This document shows, in pieces, positions 45,634 to 53,371 of a DNA stretch of 64,000 bases. Both the position numbers and the translations under genes were made by a program. Source of the DNA: Candidatus Avelusimicrobium cornigerorum (GTDB taxonomy: Bacteria > Elusimicrobiota > Elusimicrobia > Elusimicrobiales > Elusimicrobiaceae); contig DBXW01000005.1 of assembly GCA_002309715.1 (NCBI GenBank), forward strand, positions 1 through 64,000, written 5' to 3'. The notes under the pieces were generated by a model. That model saw only the letters and a list, made by a program, of their open reading frames with translations. It was not told where the DNA came from and did no database searches. The first letter of the stretch is position 1. Each line of letters opens with the position of its first letter.

Positions 45634-46872
45634 ATGAAGAAATTAAGTTTTGTAATTTTCATTTTTGTTTTATCATTACATGCAACGGCTGCTCGTGTGG
45701 TGCGTGGCCCGTATTTGGAAGATCCTACACAAACTACGCTCGTGCTTCGCTGGCAGACAAACGAAGCCACGCCATCGTGGCTGGAATATGGTCCGGCGCC
45801 GCGTTGTAATCAAATTATGACTGTTACGCCGGAAGGCACCAGCCATAAGGCGGTTTTGTACGGGTTAGTGCCGAATCAAGAATTTTGTTATAAAGTGTAT
45901 GTCTACAATCAGGCCAAAGACGGCGTGCAGGAACCGATAGAAGGTTCGTTCCGCACGTTGTTCTCCGCCGAGCGGAAAGTGGTTAATTTTTTGGCGATAG
46001 GTTCCACGGCCGGTGATGAGCCTGCTGTGCAAGGGCTGGCCCTTGCCGAGAACGAACCCGCCGATACGTCAGCAACGGATGCACAAGCGCAAGCGCGGGC
46101 CGGTTTAGCGGAATTGATGGAAAAGCATAAGAGTGATTTCTTAATTCATACCGGTAATATAACGCATAGCGGACTTAATACCGACGCAAATGCGGAGTTT
46201 TTTATTCCCTTTCAAAAATTGCTTCGCCATACGCCGCTTTTTGTGGCGTTGGGGCCTAACGAATATGGCCCGGAACGGGAAGATCGGGGAAGTAAATCTT
46301 TTTTTCAAGTGAACTATCGGCGATTTCACGATATGCCGTGGAGTAATGCTACTCCGAAGTATTTTTCATTTGATACGGCTAACGCGCGGTTTATATTTTT
46401 AGATACCAATGCGGCGGAAGGGGCTGTTTGGGCGCCGGATTTGACCGAGCAATCGGCGCAAATAACGTGGCTCAAAAATACGCTTTCTTCGGCCCCGGAA
46501 AAATGGAAAATTGTAGTTATGAATGCCCCGGCTTACTCGTCAGGCGCGCGTGGCCCAAATACGGAAGTGTTTTTAAACCTGGTTAAAATTTTTGAAGATT
46601 ACCGCGTGAATTTGGTTTTGCAGGGCGGAGATGCGGATTATGAGCGCACTTTCCCCATGTTCCGCGGAGAGGCAAAGCCGCGCGGTGTAACGTATGTTAC
46701 GTTAGGTACGGCCGCGAAAAAACCAACCAAACGGGAAAATCCGGATCCTTCTACCGCACGTTTTGTGTCGGCTCGTCATTACGCAACTGTTAAAATTGTG
46801 GACCGCAAATTGTCTGTAAAAGTGTATAGCGATAAAGGAAAACAATTAGACAGTTTTGATTTGTACCTTTAA
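45634..46872 (+). CDS. Secreted purple-acid-phosphatase-fold protein with degenerate metal motifs
   Basis: This 412-residue protein has a signal peptide (1-20) and a fibronectin-III-like N-domain (~21-107, VVRGPYLEDPTQTTLVLRWQT, typical of purple acid phosphatases). Residues ~115-360 align by motif with the metallophosphoesterase domain. The expected ligands are replaced: HTGNITHSG (172-180) for GDxxY, ALGPNEYG (205-212) for GNHE, NAPAYSSG (297-304) for HxPxYSSG, GGDADYER (331-338) for GHxHxYER. It therefore probably cannot bind the dinuclear metal. A scaffold or binding role is inferred. Confidence 0.78.
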   Translation: MKKLSFVIFIFVLSLHATAARVVRGPYLEDPTQTTLVLRWQTNEATPSWLEYGPAPRCNQIMTVTPEGTSHKAVLYGLVPNQEFCYKVYVYNQAKDGVQEPIEGSFRTLFSAERKVVNFLAIGSTAGDEPAVQGLALAENEPADTSATDAQAQARAGLAELMEKHKSDFLIHTGNITHSGLNTDANAEFFIPFQKLLRHTPLFVALGPNEYGPEREDRGSKSFFQVNYRRFHDMPWSNATPKYFSFDTANARFIFLDTNAAEGAVWAPDLTEQSAQITWLKNTLSSAPEKWKIVVMNAPAYSSGARGPNTEVFLNLVKIFEDYRVNLVLQGGDADYERTFPMFRGEAKPRGVTYVTLGTAAKKPTKRENPDPSTARFVSARHYATVKIVDRKLSVKVYSDKGKQLDSFDLYL

Positions 46873-46891
46873 TCCGTTATTTGTACATAGG

Positions 46892-46927
46892 CCGCGCGTT
46901 TGATTTGGTTTCAGATGCGCGGTTTTT
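46892..46927 (+). terminator. Intrinsic terminator
   Basis: CCGCGC (46892-46897) pairs with GCGCGG (46917-46922) around a long loop, followed by TTTTTGTTTT. It separates the phosphatase-like gene from the WYL regulator block. Confidence 0.75.
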
Positions 46928-47068
46928 GTTTTGTGGGAGCGACTTGCATAAACGCAGGCAGGCCTGTGCCCTTTATCTCTGTGCTAATCTAGGTTAAAGT
47001 GCCGTAGGAATAAATATCGGGATGAATTCTGGCGACACCATAACGTCTTATTTTGCTAAAATAAAAAT

Positions 47069-47857
47069 ATGTCCAAGGAAATTACCAGCAAAACCAAACG
47101 TTTGGCCCAAATTTTATCCCTATTGGAAAAAGGCCCGGTGACCGTGCCTAATTTGGCTACCCAATTTGGGGTTTCTATCCGCACGATTCAGCGCGATATG
47201 GGGCTTTTTGAACAGGCGAAAGTCCCTGTTATTTCCACCAAACAAAGCGTTTATGAGTTTGCTCCGGGCTTTTCTCTGTCGGCCTCTCATTTATCGTGTG
47301 AACAAGTTGCCTTGCTCGTGGTGTCAGCCGATATTTCCCATCAGATCGGGGAAAATTTCTCGGCTATGCAGTCTCATATTGCCAAACATTTTAAACCGAC
47401 TTCCTTTGAACATTGCGATTGGGATGCTACTCCGGATGATCTTAACGAAACCGACCAATTGGCCCATAACTTATTACAATGTATCCAAAGTCATTGTACT
47501 ATACGGGTATTTCTCAAAGATACTAAAAAAGACCGTACTTTCCAACCGTATAAGTTAGTTTGTATCTGGGGTGAATGGTACGTGGCTTGTCTTGCCTACG
47601 GGCAGGAAATAGTCCGCGTAGCATTAGACAATATGGGCAATTTGTCTTTAAGGGACTATTTTGCTCCGAGCCCCTTTGTGGAGTGGGCCATTTGGCAGCA
47701 TGCCCACCAATGGGTAGAAGAATTAGATCCGGCTAAAGAACAGGTCCCCCAAGTGCCGCAAGTGGCCCAAATGGCTCAAACGGAGCCCGTATCGCAAGCC
47801 CTAATACCCCAAGCATTTCCAACTCAAGCAGAACAAATCAAAGAAAGCGACAATTAA
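47069..47857 (+). CDS. HTH-WYL transcriptional regulator
   Basis: This 262-residue protein has an N-terminal DeoR-type winged helix (~8-60, KRLAQILSLLEKGPVTVPNLATQFGVSIRTIQRDM), a helical linker, and a WYL-like domain (~140-215, with WGEWYVACLAY). A Pro/Gln/Ala-rich tail follows. WYL proteins sense ligands, possibly nucleic-acid fragments, and often control phage-defence or DNA-repair operons (BrxR, CapW, PafBC). It stands directly upstream of the accessory operon on the same strand. Two matching palindromes around that operon's promoter are its likely operators. Confidence 0.85.
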   Translation: MSKEITSKTKRLAQILSLLEKGPVTVPNLATQFGVSIRTIQRDMGLFEQAKVPVISTKQSVYEFAPGFSLSASHLSCEQVALLVVSADISHQIGENFSAMQSHIAKHFKPTSFEHCDWDATPDDLNETDQLAHNLLQCIQSHCTIRVFLKDTKKDRTFQPYKLVCIWGEWYVACLAYGQEIVRVALDNMGNLSLRDYFAPSPFVEWAIWQHAHQWVEELDPAKEQVPQVPQVAQMAQTEPVSQALIPQAFPTQAEQIKESDN

Positions 47858-47900
47858 AAGTCGTTATTTTTCTCCGAAATCTTCAAAACCCCACTAAAAA

Positions 47901-47914
47901 GACATTATTATGTC
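47901..47914. promoter_or_regulatory. Putative operator A (GAC-N8-GTC palindrome)
   Basis: GACATTATTATGTC is a palindrome (GACAT/ATGTC) preceded by AAAAA and followed by GTATT. It lies 16 bases upstream of the -35 box and matches operator B in half-sites and spacing. A binding site for the WYL regulator is inferred. Confidence 0.6.
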
Positions 47915-47930
47915 GTATTGGTAAGGGTGG

Positions 47931-47959
47931 TTGACATTTTCTTAAATATATGCTACAAT
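47931..47959 (+). promoter_or_regulatory. Near-consensus sigma70 promoter of the accessory operon
   Basis: TTGACA (47931-47936), a 17-base spacer and TACAAT (47954-47959) predict a start near 47966. It is one of the strongest promoters in the window. Confidence 0.92.
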
Positions 47960-47981
47960 AGTAGTATAGTAAGATAAAAAA

Positions 47982-47995
47982 GACATTAAAAAGTC
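47982..47995. promoter_or_regulatory. Putative operator B (GAC-N8-GTC palindrome)
   Basis: GACATTAAAAAGTC, with AAAAA on the left and GTTTTT on the right, lies at about +16 of the predicted transcript. A repressor here would block elongation or initiation. A related half-site, AAAAGTCGTTATTTTT, occurs at 47857-47872. Confidence 0.6.
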
Positions 47996-48021
47996 GTTTT
48001 TATCATTTTATAAAAATATAA

Positions 48022-48129
48022 CGTTATTTTGTGGGAAAAGATTTCCCCAATTCCTAGGAAAAATCAGCAAGGGCCGAAAGAAGGTTGCCAAGCGAAAAGA
48101 AAGGAATTGCGGAATCTCCCAAAATAACG
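48022..48129 (+). ncRNA. Long leader hairpin upstream of the SAM-I riboswitch
   Basis: CGTTATTTTG (48022-48031) pairs perfectly with CAAAATAACG (48120-48129). Inside, GATTTCC pairs with GGAATC and CAATTCC (48048-48054) with GGAATTG (48103-48109), giving an irregular ~25-bp rod. The ~48-base apex contains a small hairpin (GCAA...CC/GG...TTGC, 48067-48088). I recognise no family. It could be a second sensor domain or an RNA-stabilising structure. Confidence 0.6.
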
Positions 48130-48133
48130 GAAA

Positions 48134-48222
48134 TTCCATTGCGAGTGTACGAGGGACAAGCCCGATGACTACACAGCAACCTACCTTAAGGCAAGGTGCT
48201 AATGCTTGATACGATGGGAACT
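48134..48222 (+). promoter_or_regulatory. SAM-I (S-box) riboswitch aptamer
   Basis: The sequence carries the conserved S-box core in order: GAGGGAC-AA-GCCCGATGA (48151-48168), GCAACC (48176-48181) and AAGGTGCTAA (48193-48202). P1 is TTCCAT (48134-48139) with ATGGGAA (48214-48220). P2 is GTGTA/TACAC (48145-48149, 48170-48174) plus GGG/CCC. P3 is ACCTT/AAGGT (48183-48187, 48193-48197). The 3' strand of P1 overlaps CGATGGG (48212-48218), which can instead pair with CCCATCG (48247-48253) of the following terminator as antiterminator. SAM binding should therefore switch the operon off. No methionine-pathway gene follows, which is unusual. Confidence 0.85.
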
Positions 48223-48242
48223 AAAACAGATTTGTAGTATTT

Positions 48243-48276
48243 AGAACCCATCGGAGACGATGGGTTCTTTTGTTTT
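48243..48276 (+). terminator. Riboswitch-controlled intrinsic terminator
   Basis: GAACCCATCG (48244-48253), GAGA loop and CGATGGGTTC (48258-48267) are followed by TTTTGTTTT. Its 5' arm is contested by the S-box antiterminator. Confidence 0.9.
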
Positions 48277-48278
48277 AC

Positions 48279-48318
48279 CACCTCTCCGATGGAAATATCC
48301 AAAAGAGAGGTGTTTTTT
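48279..48318 (+). terminator. Second hairpin with T6, overlapping the ribosome site of the 41-aa gene
   Basis: CACCTCTC (48279-48286) pairs with GAGAGGTG (48305-48312), followed by six T and then ATG. It can be a second terminator, or it can hide the GAGAGG ribosome site. Either way it adds a second layer of control. Confidence 0.65.
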
Positions 48319-48444
48319 ATGGCAAAAATATGTGAACGCAATGAACGTCGGACAGTGTGGGTTCCTGGCCCTCGCCGTATATATACCAATTATGGGGAAG
48401 AGTCCTCTTTTGGGTATAACGATTGGGATATTTATCACGGATAA
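48319..48444 (+). CDS. 41-residue small protein, first gene of the SAM-riboswitch operon
   Basis: The reading frame MAKICERNERRTVWVPGPRR... ends in GYNDWDIYHG and has an 8-base spacing from GAGAGG. It is basic at the N-terminus, aromatic and acidic at the C-terminus, with no membrane segment. It is not related to anything I recognise. It may be a real peptide or a leader whose translation opens the hairpin and influences the next gene 49 bases on. Confidence 0.5.
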   Translation: MAKICERNERRTVWVPGPRRIYTNYGEESSFGYNDWDIYHG

Positions 48445-48493
48445 AAACTCCGCATACAAATAAGATTTTTGAATTTATATTACGAGGTAAATT

Positions 48494-49864
48494 ATGCAAG
48501 AAACAACTAAAAAACAAGTCAAAAAATACACTTCCCGCGCGCAATTGGTGGAAGATATTATTCAATGGAACGATTGGGCAGGTTCCGCTACCAAAGAGGC
48601 CGAGTATGTGCAAACACTCAAGGATATTCACGCGCGGCTTTTGCGCTCTAGCGCAGATAAATTCCCATTAGTGGAGTTTATTCAAAAGCATAAATTATCA
48701 CAGGCAGAATTATTTTTGCTACTTCGCATATCGGTACTTGATTTGCAGCGGATCATGATACGCAGTTTTTTTCAGGTACCGTATTTACTGGAAAAAGGGC
48801 AGGTGTTTGGACTACGCCAAGAACTGGTGTCCATTTTATTAGACCGCAAAAGCGTATTATTCGCGGAAGGGATTTTTGCTTTTGTGGATGGGCAAATAGT
48901 ACTTAAAAGGAATTTCTTATCGGCGCCTGCGGTTAAAAAACGCCGCCTGAAAAAGCGCACGTTAAACCCCAAGCGGATTTTAGCCGAACTGAATAAATAC
49001 GTTATCGGACAAGATGAAGCCAAAAAACAGGTTGTAGCGGGCGTTTTTGAGCATTTAATCAAGTGCGCTAACACCAAAAAGGGACAAACCTTTAATAAGA
49101 GCAATATCTTTATGAGTGGCCCGACCGGTTGTGGTAAAACGTACCTGTTACAATGTCTGGCGGATATTTTAAAAATTCCCTTTGTCCACGCGGATGCCAA
49201 CCAATATACGCAAACGGGATACTCGGGGATGGATGTGGGGGATATATTGCGTCCGTTGGGCAAATATGCCAAAGGGGGGAAGTGGCCTATTTCCATTGTC
49301 TTTATTGATGAAATAGACAAAATTCGCCAAGGGAGTGAAAAATACGGCTCGTCTTCTACCAATGTGCAAGCGGAACTGTTGCGGATGATAGAGAGTAACT
49401 TTTACAGACTGGAACTAAAGCAAACTGCGAAAACAATCGTGAAAATAGATATTTCCCAAGTACTTTTTGTAGTGGGCGGAGCGTTTGAAAACTTGCAAGT
49501 CAAACACGCGGATAAAACCGTCGGCTTTGCCAGTACGCCCCAGGTGCAAGAACGCACGCTCTCCGCCGATGACTATATTGCCTACGGGATGATGCCTGAA
49601 CTTATCGGGCGGTTTTCGTACTTTGTGCAATTAAAGGGGCTTGAAAAAGACGATTTGCGGCAAATTCTGTTAAACCCCCACCATGGACCGTTGCAACAAT
49701 ATAAAGAGTTGTTGCATACTTCCACCCAAGTGGCGCCCGAGATTATTGATAACCTGATCAGTAACGCTTTTGAGCGGCACTTGGGGGCCCGCGGGCTACA
49801 TCAGCAGGTGGGGCAGTTATTCCAAGAAGCGTTTTTGGAAAACAAAGTTCAAATTGAAATATAA
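48494..49864 (+). CDS. ClpX-like AAA+ unfoldase with a non-standard N-terminal domain
   Basis: This 456-residue protein has residues ~155-456 following ClpX: IGQDEAKKQV, Walker A GPTGCGKT (209-216), GYSGMDVGDIL (pore-loop region; ClpX has GYVG), Walker B IVFIDEIDKI (268-277), VVGGAF, a VGF tripeptide at 343-345 where ClpX has the ClpP-docking IGF loop, IGRF (sensor/arginine region) and GARGL (sensor 2). The usual zinc N-domain is absent, replaced by ~150 helical residues including FI-x9-LFLLLR (62-78). An alternative adaptor or substrate specificity is inferred. No clpP lies in the window. Confidence 0.88.
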   Translation: MQETTKKQVKKYTSRAQLVEDIIQWNDWAGSATKEAEYVQTLKDIHARLLRSSADKFPLVEFIQKHKLSQAELFLLLRISVLDLQRIMIRSFFQVPYLLEKGQVFGLRQELVSILLDRKSVLFAEGIFAFVDGQIVLKRNFLSAPAVKKRRLKKRTLNPKRILAELNKYVIGQDEAKKQVVAGVFEHLIKCANTKKGQTFNKSNIFMSGPTGCGKTYLLQCLADILKIPFVHADANQYTQTGYSGMDVGDILRPLGKYAKGGKWPISIVFIDEIDKIRQGSEKYGSSSTNVQAELLRMIESNFYRLELKQTAKTIVKIDISQVLFVVGGAFENLQVKHADKTVGFASTPQVQERTLSADDYIAYGMMPELIGRFSYFVQLKGLEKDDLRQILLNPHHGPLQQYKELLHTSTQVAPEIIDNLISNAFERHLGARGLHQQVGQLFQEAFLENKVQIEI

Positions 49865-49873
49865 GGAGGAATT

Positions 49874-50392
49874 ATGGACATCAACGAGCAATTAACGCAG
49901 TTTTTTGAAAGTTTGGAACAACAACACAGGACCGAACTGAATTGTCTGCCTGTGGAAGGGTATCAAACTCCGCAAGACTTATACAATGCGTGTTTCTTTT
50001 GGGCAGAACTGGAGAAAGGCCCTTTCCGCATGAACGGTTACAAAGAGTGCTTTTGGAATATCGTGGAAAATTTAAAGCACGAGAAAAGCGCGTCGTTGGC
50101 GTTGGCTGTATTTATTAAAGCCAATCCTTGCAGTGAAGTGCAACTGTTTTTACTGCTGCGGCTGCTTATCAAAACGGCTATGGACAACAGCGTGTGGGAT
50201 AACCGTATGGAAACGTACCAGGACAGAGCCCTTGCTATTTTTTCGTCAGAAGCGTGGCAGGAGTTATTTAAAGAGCCGCAAGAGGTGTATCGCATCGGCA
50301 ATGTGTGCCAATATAACAAGCACAACATTTGTTTAGTTAAGCCGTCACTCTGCACCAAACAATTTTTAGGGGAATTCCCTAAATCAAACTAA
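49874..50392 (+). CDS. Unknown protein sharing a motif with the ClpX-like N-domain
   Basis: This 172-residue soluble protein has a strong ribosome site (aaggagg) 9 bases after the AAA+ gene. It carries FI-x9-LFLLLR at residues 80-96 with exactly the spacing found in the N-domain of the ClpX-like protein, preceded by a similar small-residue stretch. The rest (Trp- and Cys-containing, VCQYNKHNICLV near the end) is unassigned. It may be an adaptor or partner that pairs with the AAA+ N-domain; this is inference from the shared motif and adjacency. Confidence 0.75.
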   Translation: MDINEQLTQFFESLEQQHRTELNCLPVEGYQTPQDLYNACFFWAELEKGPFRMNGYKECFWNIVENLKHEKSASLALAVFIKANPCSEVQLFLLLRLLIKTAMDNSVWDNRMETYQDRALAIFSSEAWQELFKEPQEVYRIGNVCQYNKHNICLVKPSLCTKQFLGEFPKSN

Positions 50393-50406
50393 AAAGGAGG
50401 TTGTAA

Positions 50407-50736
50407 ATGAAAAAAACAGTACTGTTAGTAGCACCGTTACTATTGGCGGCTTGTGCGGCTAATATTAACCATAACGTTGCCACCTTGCAAGGCAAGACGT
50501 ATTTGATAGAAACCAAAAACAATAATTTTTGGGGATTTTATCAATGGAGTAAGCCCAGTACGTTTAAGTTAATAGATGGCGAAAAAATAGACCAAGAAGC
50601 CGTCAAAAAATACGTAGACACCGTCTCGGCAGAATGTAGAAAGAAAGCGCGTATCCGCTCGTTTAATACATCTACTCCCGCTGAGTACGATTCCGAGAAG
50701 TTCTACGATTGTATGATGGACAAACTCAAAAAGTAA
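50407..50736 (+). CDS. Small lipoprotein, unknown
   Basis: This 109-residue protein has a lipoprotein signal (lipobox LAAC at residues 13-16), then a mature part with two Cys (ECRKKAR, YDCMMDKLKK), which could form a disulfide. It resembles phage or plasmid surface lipoproteins only in general form. The ribosome site aaaggagg is 7 bases ahead of ATG, in the same operon as the ClpX-like gene. Confidence 0.75.
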   Translation: MKKTVLLVAPLLLAACAANINHNVATLQGKTYLIETKNNNFWGFYQWSKPSTFKLIDGEKIDQEAVKKYVDTVSAECRKKARIRSFNTSTPAEYDSEKFYDCMMDKLKK

Positions 50737-50793
50737 GCAGGGCGGGGCCTGGCGTGCCTGGGCCCCACCTAAACCAACCGAAAGGAGAAAAAT

Positions 50794-51291
50794 ATGACAG
50801 GAACATTACTTGTTGTAATCTTGGTAGGAATAGTCGTAGTAGGGTATTTTATTTCCGTAAACAATACGGAAATCCGCCTTCGCAATTTAGTCAAGGCGCA
50901 ACAGGAAGTATGCGAAGCCAACTTTGACAAAATGTGGAAGGTAATTAAACAAATTACGCACGTGTCCGATACGTATTTGGAAGCGTTTAAGGAGATTTAT
51001 CCTAAACTCATTGCGGGGCGTTATCAGGGCAAGGATATAAAGTTTGTGGCCGAACATAACCCGCCGCTGGACAGCGCCGTCTTGCGCCAGTTAGCCACGG
51101 CTATTGAAATCAACCGTGAGGAATTTTTCAGCCAGCAACGGTTGCTCGTAGCACGGCAAAACGAGCATAAAACATTCATCCAAACTTTCCCCGTGTGCGT
51201 GTTGTTGCCGGGGGCGCAGGAAGTCAAAATTACGGTTATTAAATCGGACCATACCGCCGATATCTATGCCACAGGCAAGGAGAATATCTAA
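50794..51291 (+). CDS. LemA-like membrane-anchored protein
   Basis: This 165-residue protein has an N-terminal anchor (residues 3-22), then a long helical region (NTEIRLRNLVKAQQEVCEANFDKMWKVI) and a later helix (REEFFSQQRLLVARQNEHKTFIQTFP). The layout resembles LemA proteins and their phage/plasmid relatives, in which helices form an extracytoplasmic bundle. The typical LKRR motif of LemA is missing, so this is a distant relation at best. Ribosome site aaaggag. It shares a 1-base overlap (TAATG) with the next gene. Confidence 0.65.
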   Translation: MTGTLLVVILVGIVVVGYFISVNNTEIRLRNLVKAQQEVCEANFDKMWKVIKQITHVSDTYLEAFKEIYPKLIAGRYQGKDIKFVAEHNPPLDSAVLRQLATAIEINREEFFSQQRLLVARQNEHKTFIQTFPVCVLLPGAQEVKITVIKSDHTADIYATGKENI

Positions 51292-52877
51292 TGTCCGTAG
51301 CGTTTATGTATACGCTTGTTTTCTTGCTGGTTTTTCCGCATCTGGCGGGGTGGGAGCCGCTGGGTATTTTGGGCGTTTTAGTCGGGGCGTTGCTTGCGTG
51401 TATCGTTATCGGTATTGCCCAGGCGTACGAATCGGAAAAATCGCAAGATAAGGAAATCTTGGGGACTTATGTTACCGAAGCCCGTTATTACGAGCCTTGG
51501 ACCGAGAAAATAGAGCACGAAGACGAAGAAACAGGCGAAGTTACGTATGAAACGGTAGAGCACGAAGAAGACTGGGAAGCCACCTTGGCCGAGGGGGATA
51601 TCATCCCCATAGATGAGGAAGATTACCAACACTACGTGCGGGTTTTTGGCAACGAAGATGAAGAAGAAGCCGACCATTACGGTGAAGCGGAAGGGGAAAT
51701 TATAGACCCTGGGTATAGCACATATACCACGTGGCCTGGTACATTTGCCACCGCGAGTTACGAATATGTTTCCCGCTCGTACAAAAACCCTACATTAGGG
51801 TCCGCTAATGTGTATGAAAGCGAAGCGTTCGGGCCAGAAGCCGTCAAAGCATATCATTTGGAAACGTACGGCCGCAAAGGGTTATACGGGACTGTGAAAG
51901 GGGAAGATGCCGAGCGGTTGGAAAATGAAATTAGGGATTATAACTGTTGGTTTCGTGAGAAGAACATTAAACTTAATTTCATTTTGCTGGAAAACGTCAA
52001 ATCTACCCATGGGATGTATTGGCAGCAACATTGGCAAAACGGCAAGCGCAATACGATTAACGTGGTCGTCGGTGTAAACAGCGAACATAAAATTGAGTGG
52101 GCGCACGTATTCGGTTGGCAAAACGAAGCCGCGTGTATCAAACTGCGTAATTTTATAACGGGGTTAGATACGATTGGCGATATTGCGTCTCATTTTAGTC
52201 AGGTGGCCGAAATCTTAAAAGAGAACTACACATTGCCCGATTTTGGCGAGTATAACTACGTGCTGGGGCAGTTCCCTATCAGAGGCACTTTAATTGCGCT
52301 GACGATATGTTTATGGCTGTATTGCGGGCTTTTTTGTAGGCCTCCGCAATATGACGACCGTGCCCAAGAGTATCTTAGGAAAGGCCAATATGAATTAGCC
52401 AAAAGTAACTTTCGGGAACATCTTGACCGTGTGCCTGATAGCGCGTATGCCTTGAATAATTTGGGGGTGCTTTACTATCGGGAAAATGACTATAAGACAG
52501 CCGAGAACCTGCTTTCCAGTTCTTTGGAAAATTCGTATGGGTTGCGTTCAGAAACGAAAAGCATTATCTATAGAAACCGTGGCATTTGTTACCAGGAGTT
52601 GAAACAGTACAAAAAAGCCATTGCCGATATGAAAAAGGCCATAGAATACGAGAAATATAATACAGAACATTATTGTGCCTTATACACTTTATACAAAATG
52701 TTGGGTTATCAAAAATCAATATGGAGTTTACAGGAACAATATAATGAGTATATATCGGACCGATTGAAAAATGTATGTCGTGATTATAATACCCAAATGA
52801 CTTATGTGTATGTTCCGGAAAATACAGTAAAGGGGCGCGGTTTTATGCGGTTGATTGAAAGCGTGTTTGGAGAATGA
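51291..52877 (+). CDS. Membrane protein with acidic region and C-terminal TPR repeats
   Basis: This 528-residue protein has two N-terminal hydrophobic helices (~4-22 and 25-42) and a strongly acidic, Tyr-rich segment (~58-130). A mixed alpha/beta region follows (~150-325), containing Trp/His-rich HGMYWQQHWQNGKRN. Then come a third helix (GTLIALTICLWLYCGLFC, ~332-349) and TPR repeats (~355-470, e.g. ALNNLGVLYYRENDYKTAENLL and YRNRGICYQELKQYKKAIADMKKAI). The LemA-like gene and this one start by TAATG coupling and probably form one membrane complex. No family is recognised for the central region. Confidence 0.75.
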   Translation: MSVAFMYTLVFLLVFPHLAGWEPLGILGVLVGALLACIVIGIAQAYESEKSQDKEILGTYVTEARYYEPWTEKIEHEDEETGEVTYETVEHEEDWEATLAEGDIIPIDEEDYQHYVRVFGNEDEEEADHYGEAEGEIIDPGYSTYTTWPGTFATASYEYVSRSYKNPTLGSANVYESEAFGPEAVKAYHLETYGRKGLYGTVKGEDAERLENEIRDYNCWFREKNIKLNFILLENVKSTHGMYWQQHWQNGKRNTINVVVGVNSEHKIEWAHVFGWQNEAACIKLRNFITGLDTIGDIASHFSQVAEILKENYTLPDFGEYNYVLGQFPIRGTLIALTICLWLYCGLFCRPPQYDDRAQEYLRKGQYELAKSNFREHLDRVPDSAYALNNLGVLYYRENDYKTAENLLSSSLENSYGLRSETKSIIYRNRGICYQELKQYKKAIADMKKAIEYEKYNTEHYCALYTLYKMLGYQKSIWSLQEQYNEYISDRLKNVCRDYNTQMTYVYVPENTVKGRGFMRLIESVFGE

Positions 52878-53371
52878 GCGTGATTGATAGAATAAGATCT
52901 AATGAAATGCAATTCAAAAATGCTTGTGGGCCTTTTGAAATAGATAAAGACACGTTGGAAGTAAGCAAATGCTTTTTTCCTTGTGGTCCTCATTACCCGG
53001 GTATGTATGGGATGATGGCTTATAACAACGGGAAAAATGCTGGCTCTTTTGAACGAGAAGAGGGCTTTGTGGGCGGGGGGATATTACTTTTCCCCAATAC
53101 CCTTAAATTGGGGCTGCGGGATTTATCGTTTGTAGATACCTACCACGTAACATACGCGTGGGGGAGAAGTTTTGGCGGCAAATTTCCGTACCGTGAGCGC
53201 GTGTACGACGTATCTTCCATTACCTTGGATATTAACAATATGTCCATAGACCGTATGCTAGAAATAGCCAAAGATATTGCTCGTAAGCGGTGGGATACGG
53301 ATGTAGTGTGTAAAGTGTGCCCGTCAAACCGTATTTTTCTAGTAAAGAGGAAATCAAATGAATCCGTTTGA
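52874..53371 (+). CDS. Unknown protein, 165 aa
   Basis: This soluble protein has no signal. It contains a Gly/Pro/Cys-rich early segment (CFFPCGPHYPGMYGMMAYNN), a beta-rich middle and a C-terminal basic helix. I do not recognise it. It overlaps the TPR gene by 4 bases (ATGA) and the amidohydrolase-like gene by 14, so it is part of the same operon and probably works with them. Confidence 0.65.
   Translation: MSVIDRIRSNEMQFKNACGPFEIDKDTLEVSKCFFPCGPHYPGMYGMMAYNNGKNAGSFEREEGFVGGGILLFPNTLKLGLRDLSFVDTYHVTYAWGRSFGGKFPYRERVYDVSSITLDINNMSIDRMLEIAKDIARKRWDTDVVCKVCPSNRIFLVKRKSNESV

Noticed and set aside
45549..45770. 74-codon extension of the outer-membrane protein
   Set aside because: It runs back across the divergent promoter region into the phosphatase-like gene, and the signal peptide begins at the internal ATG.
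48186..48631. Minus-strand frames across the S-box and 41-aa gene
   Set aside because: They are antisense of the riboswitch terminator region and lack ribosome sites or conserved motifs.
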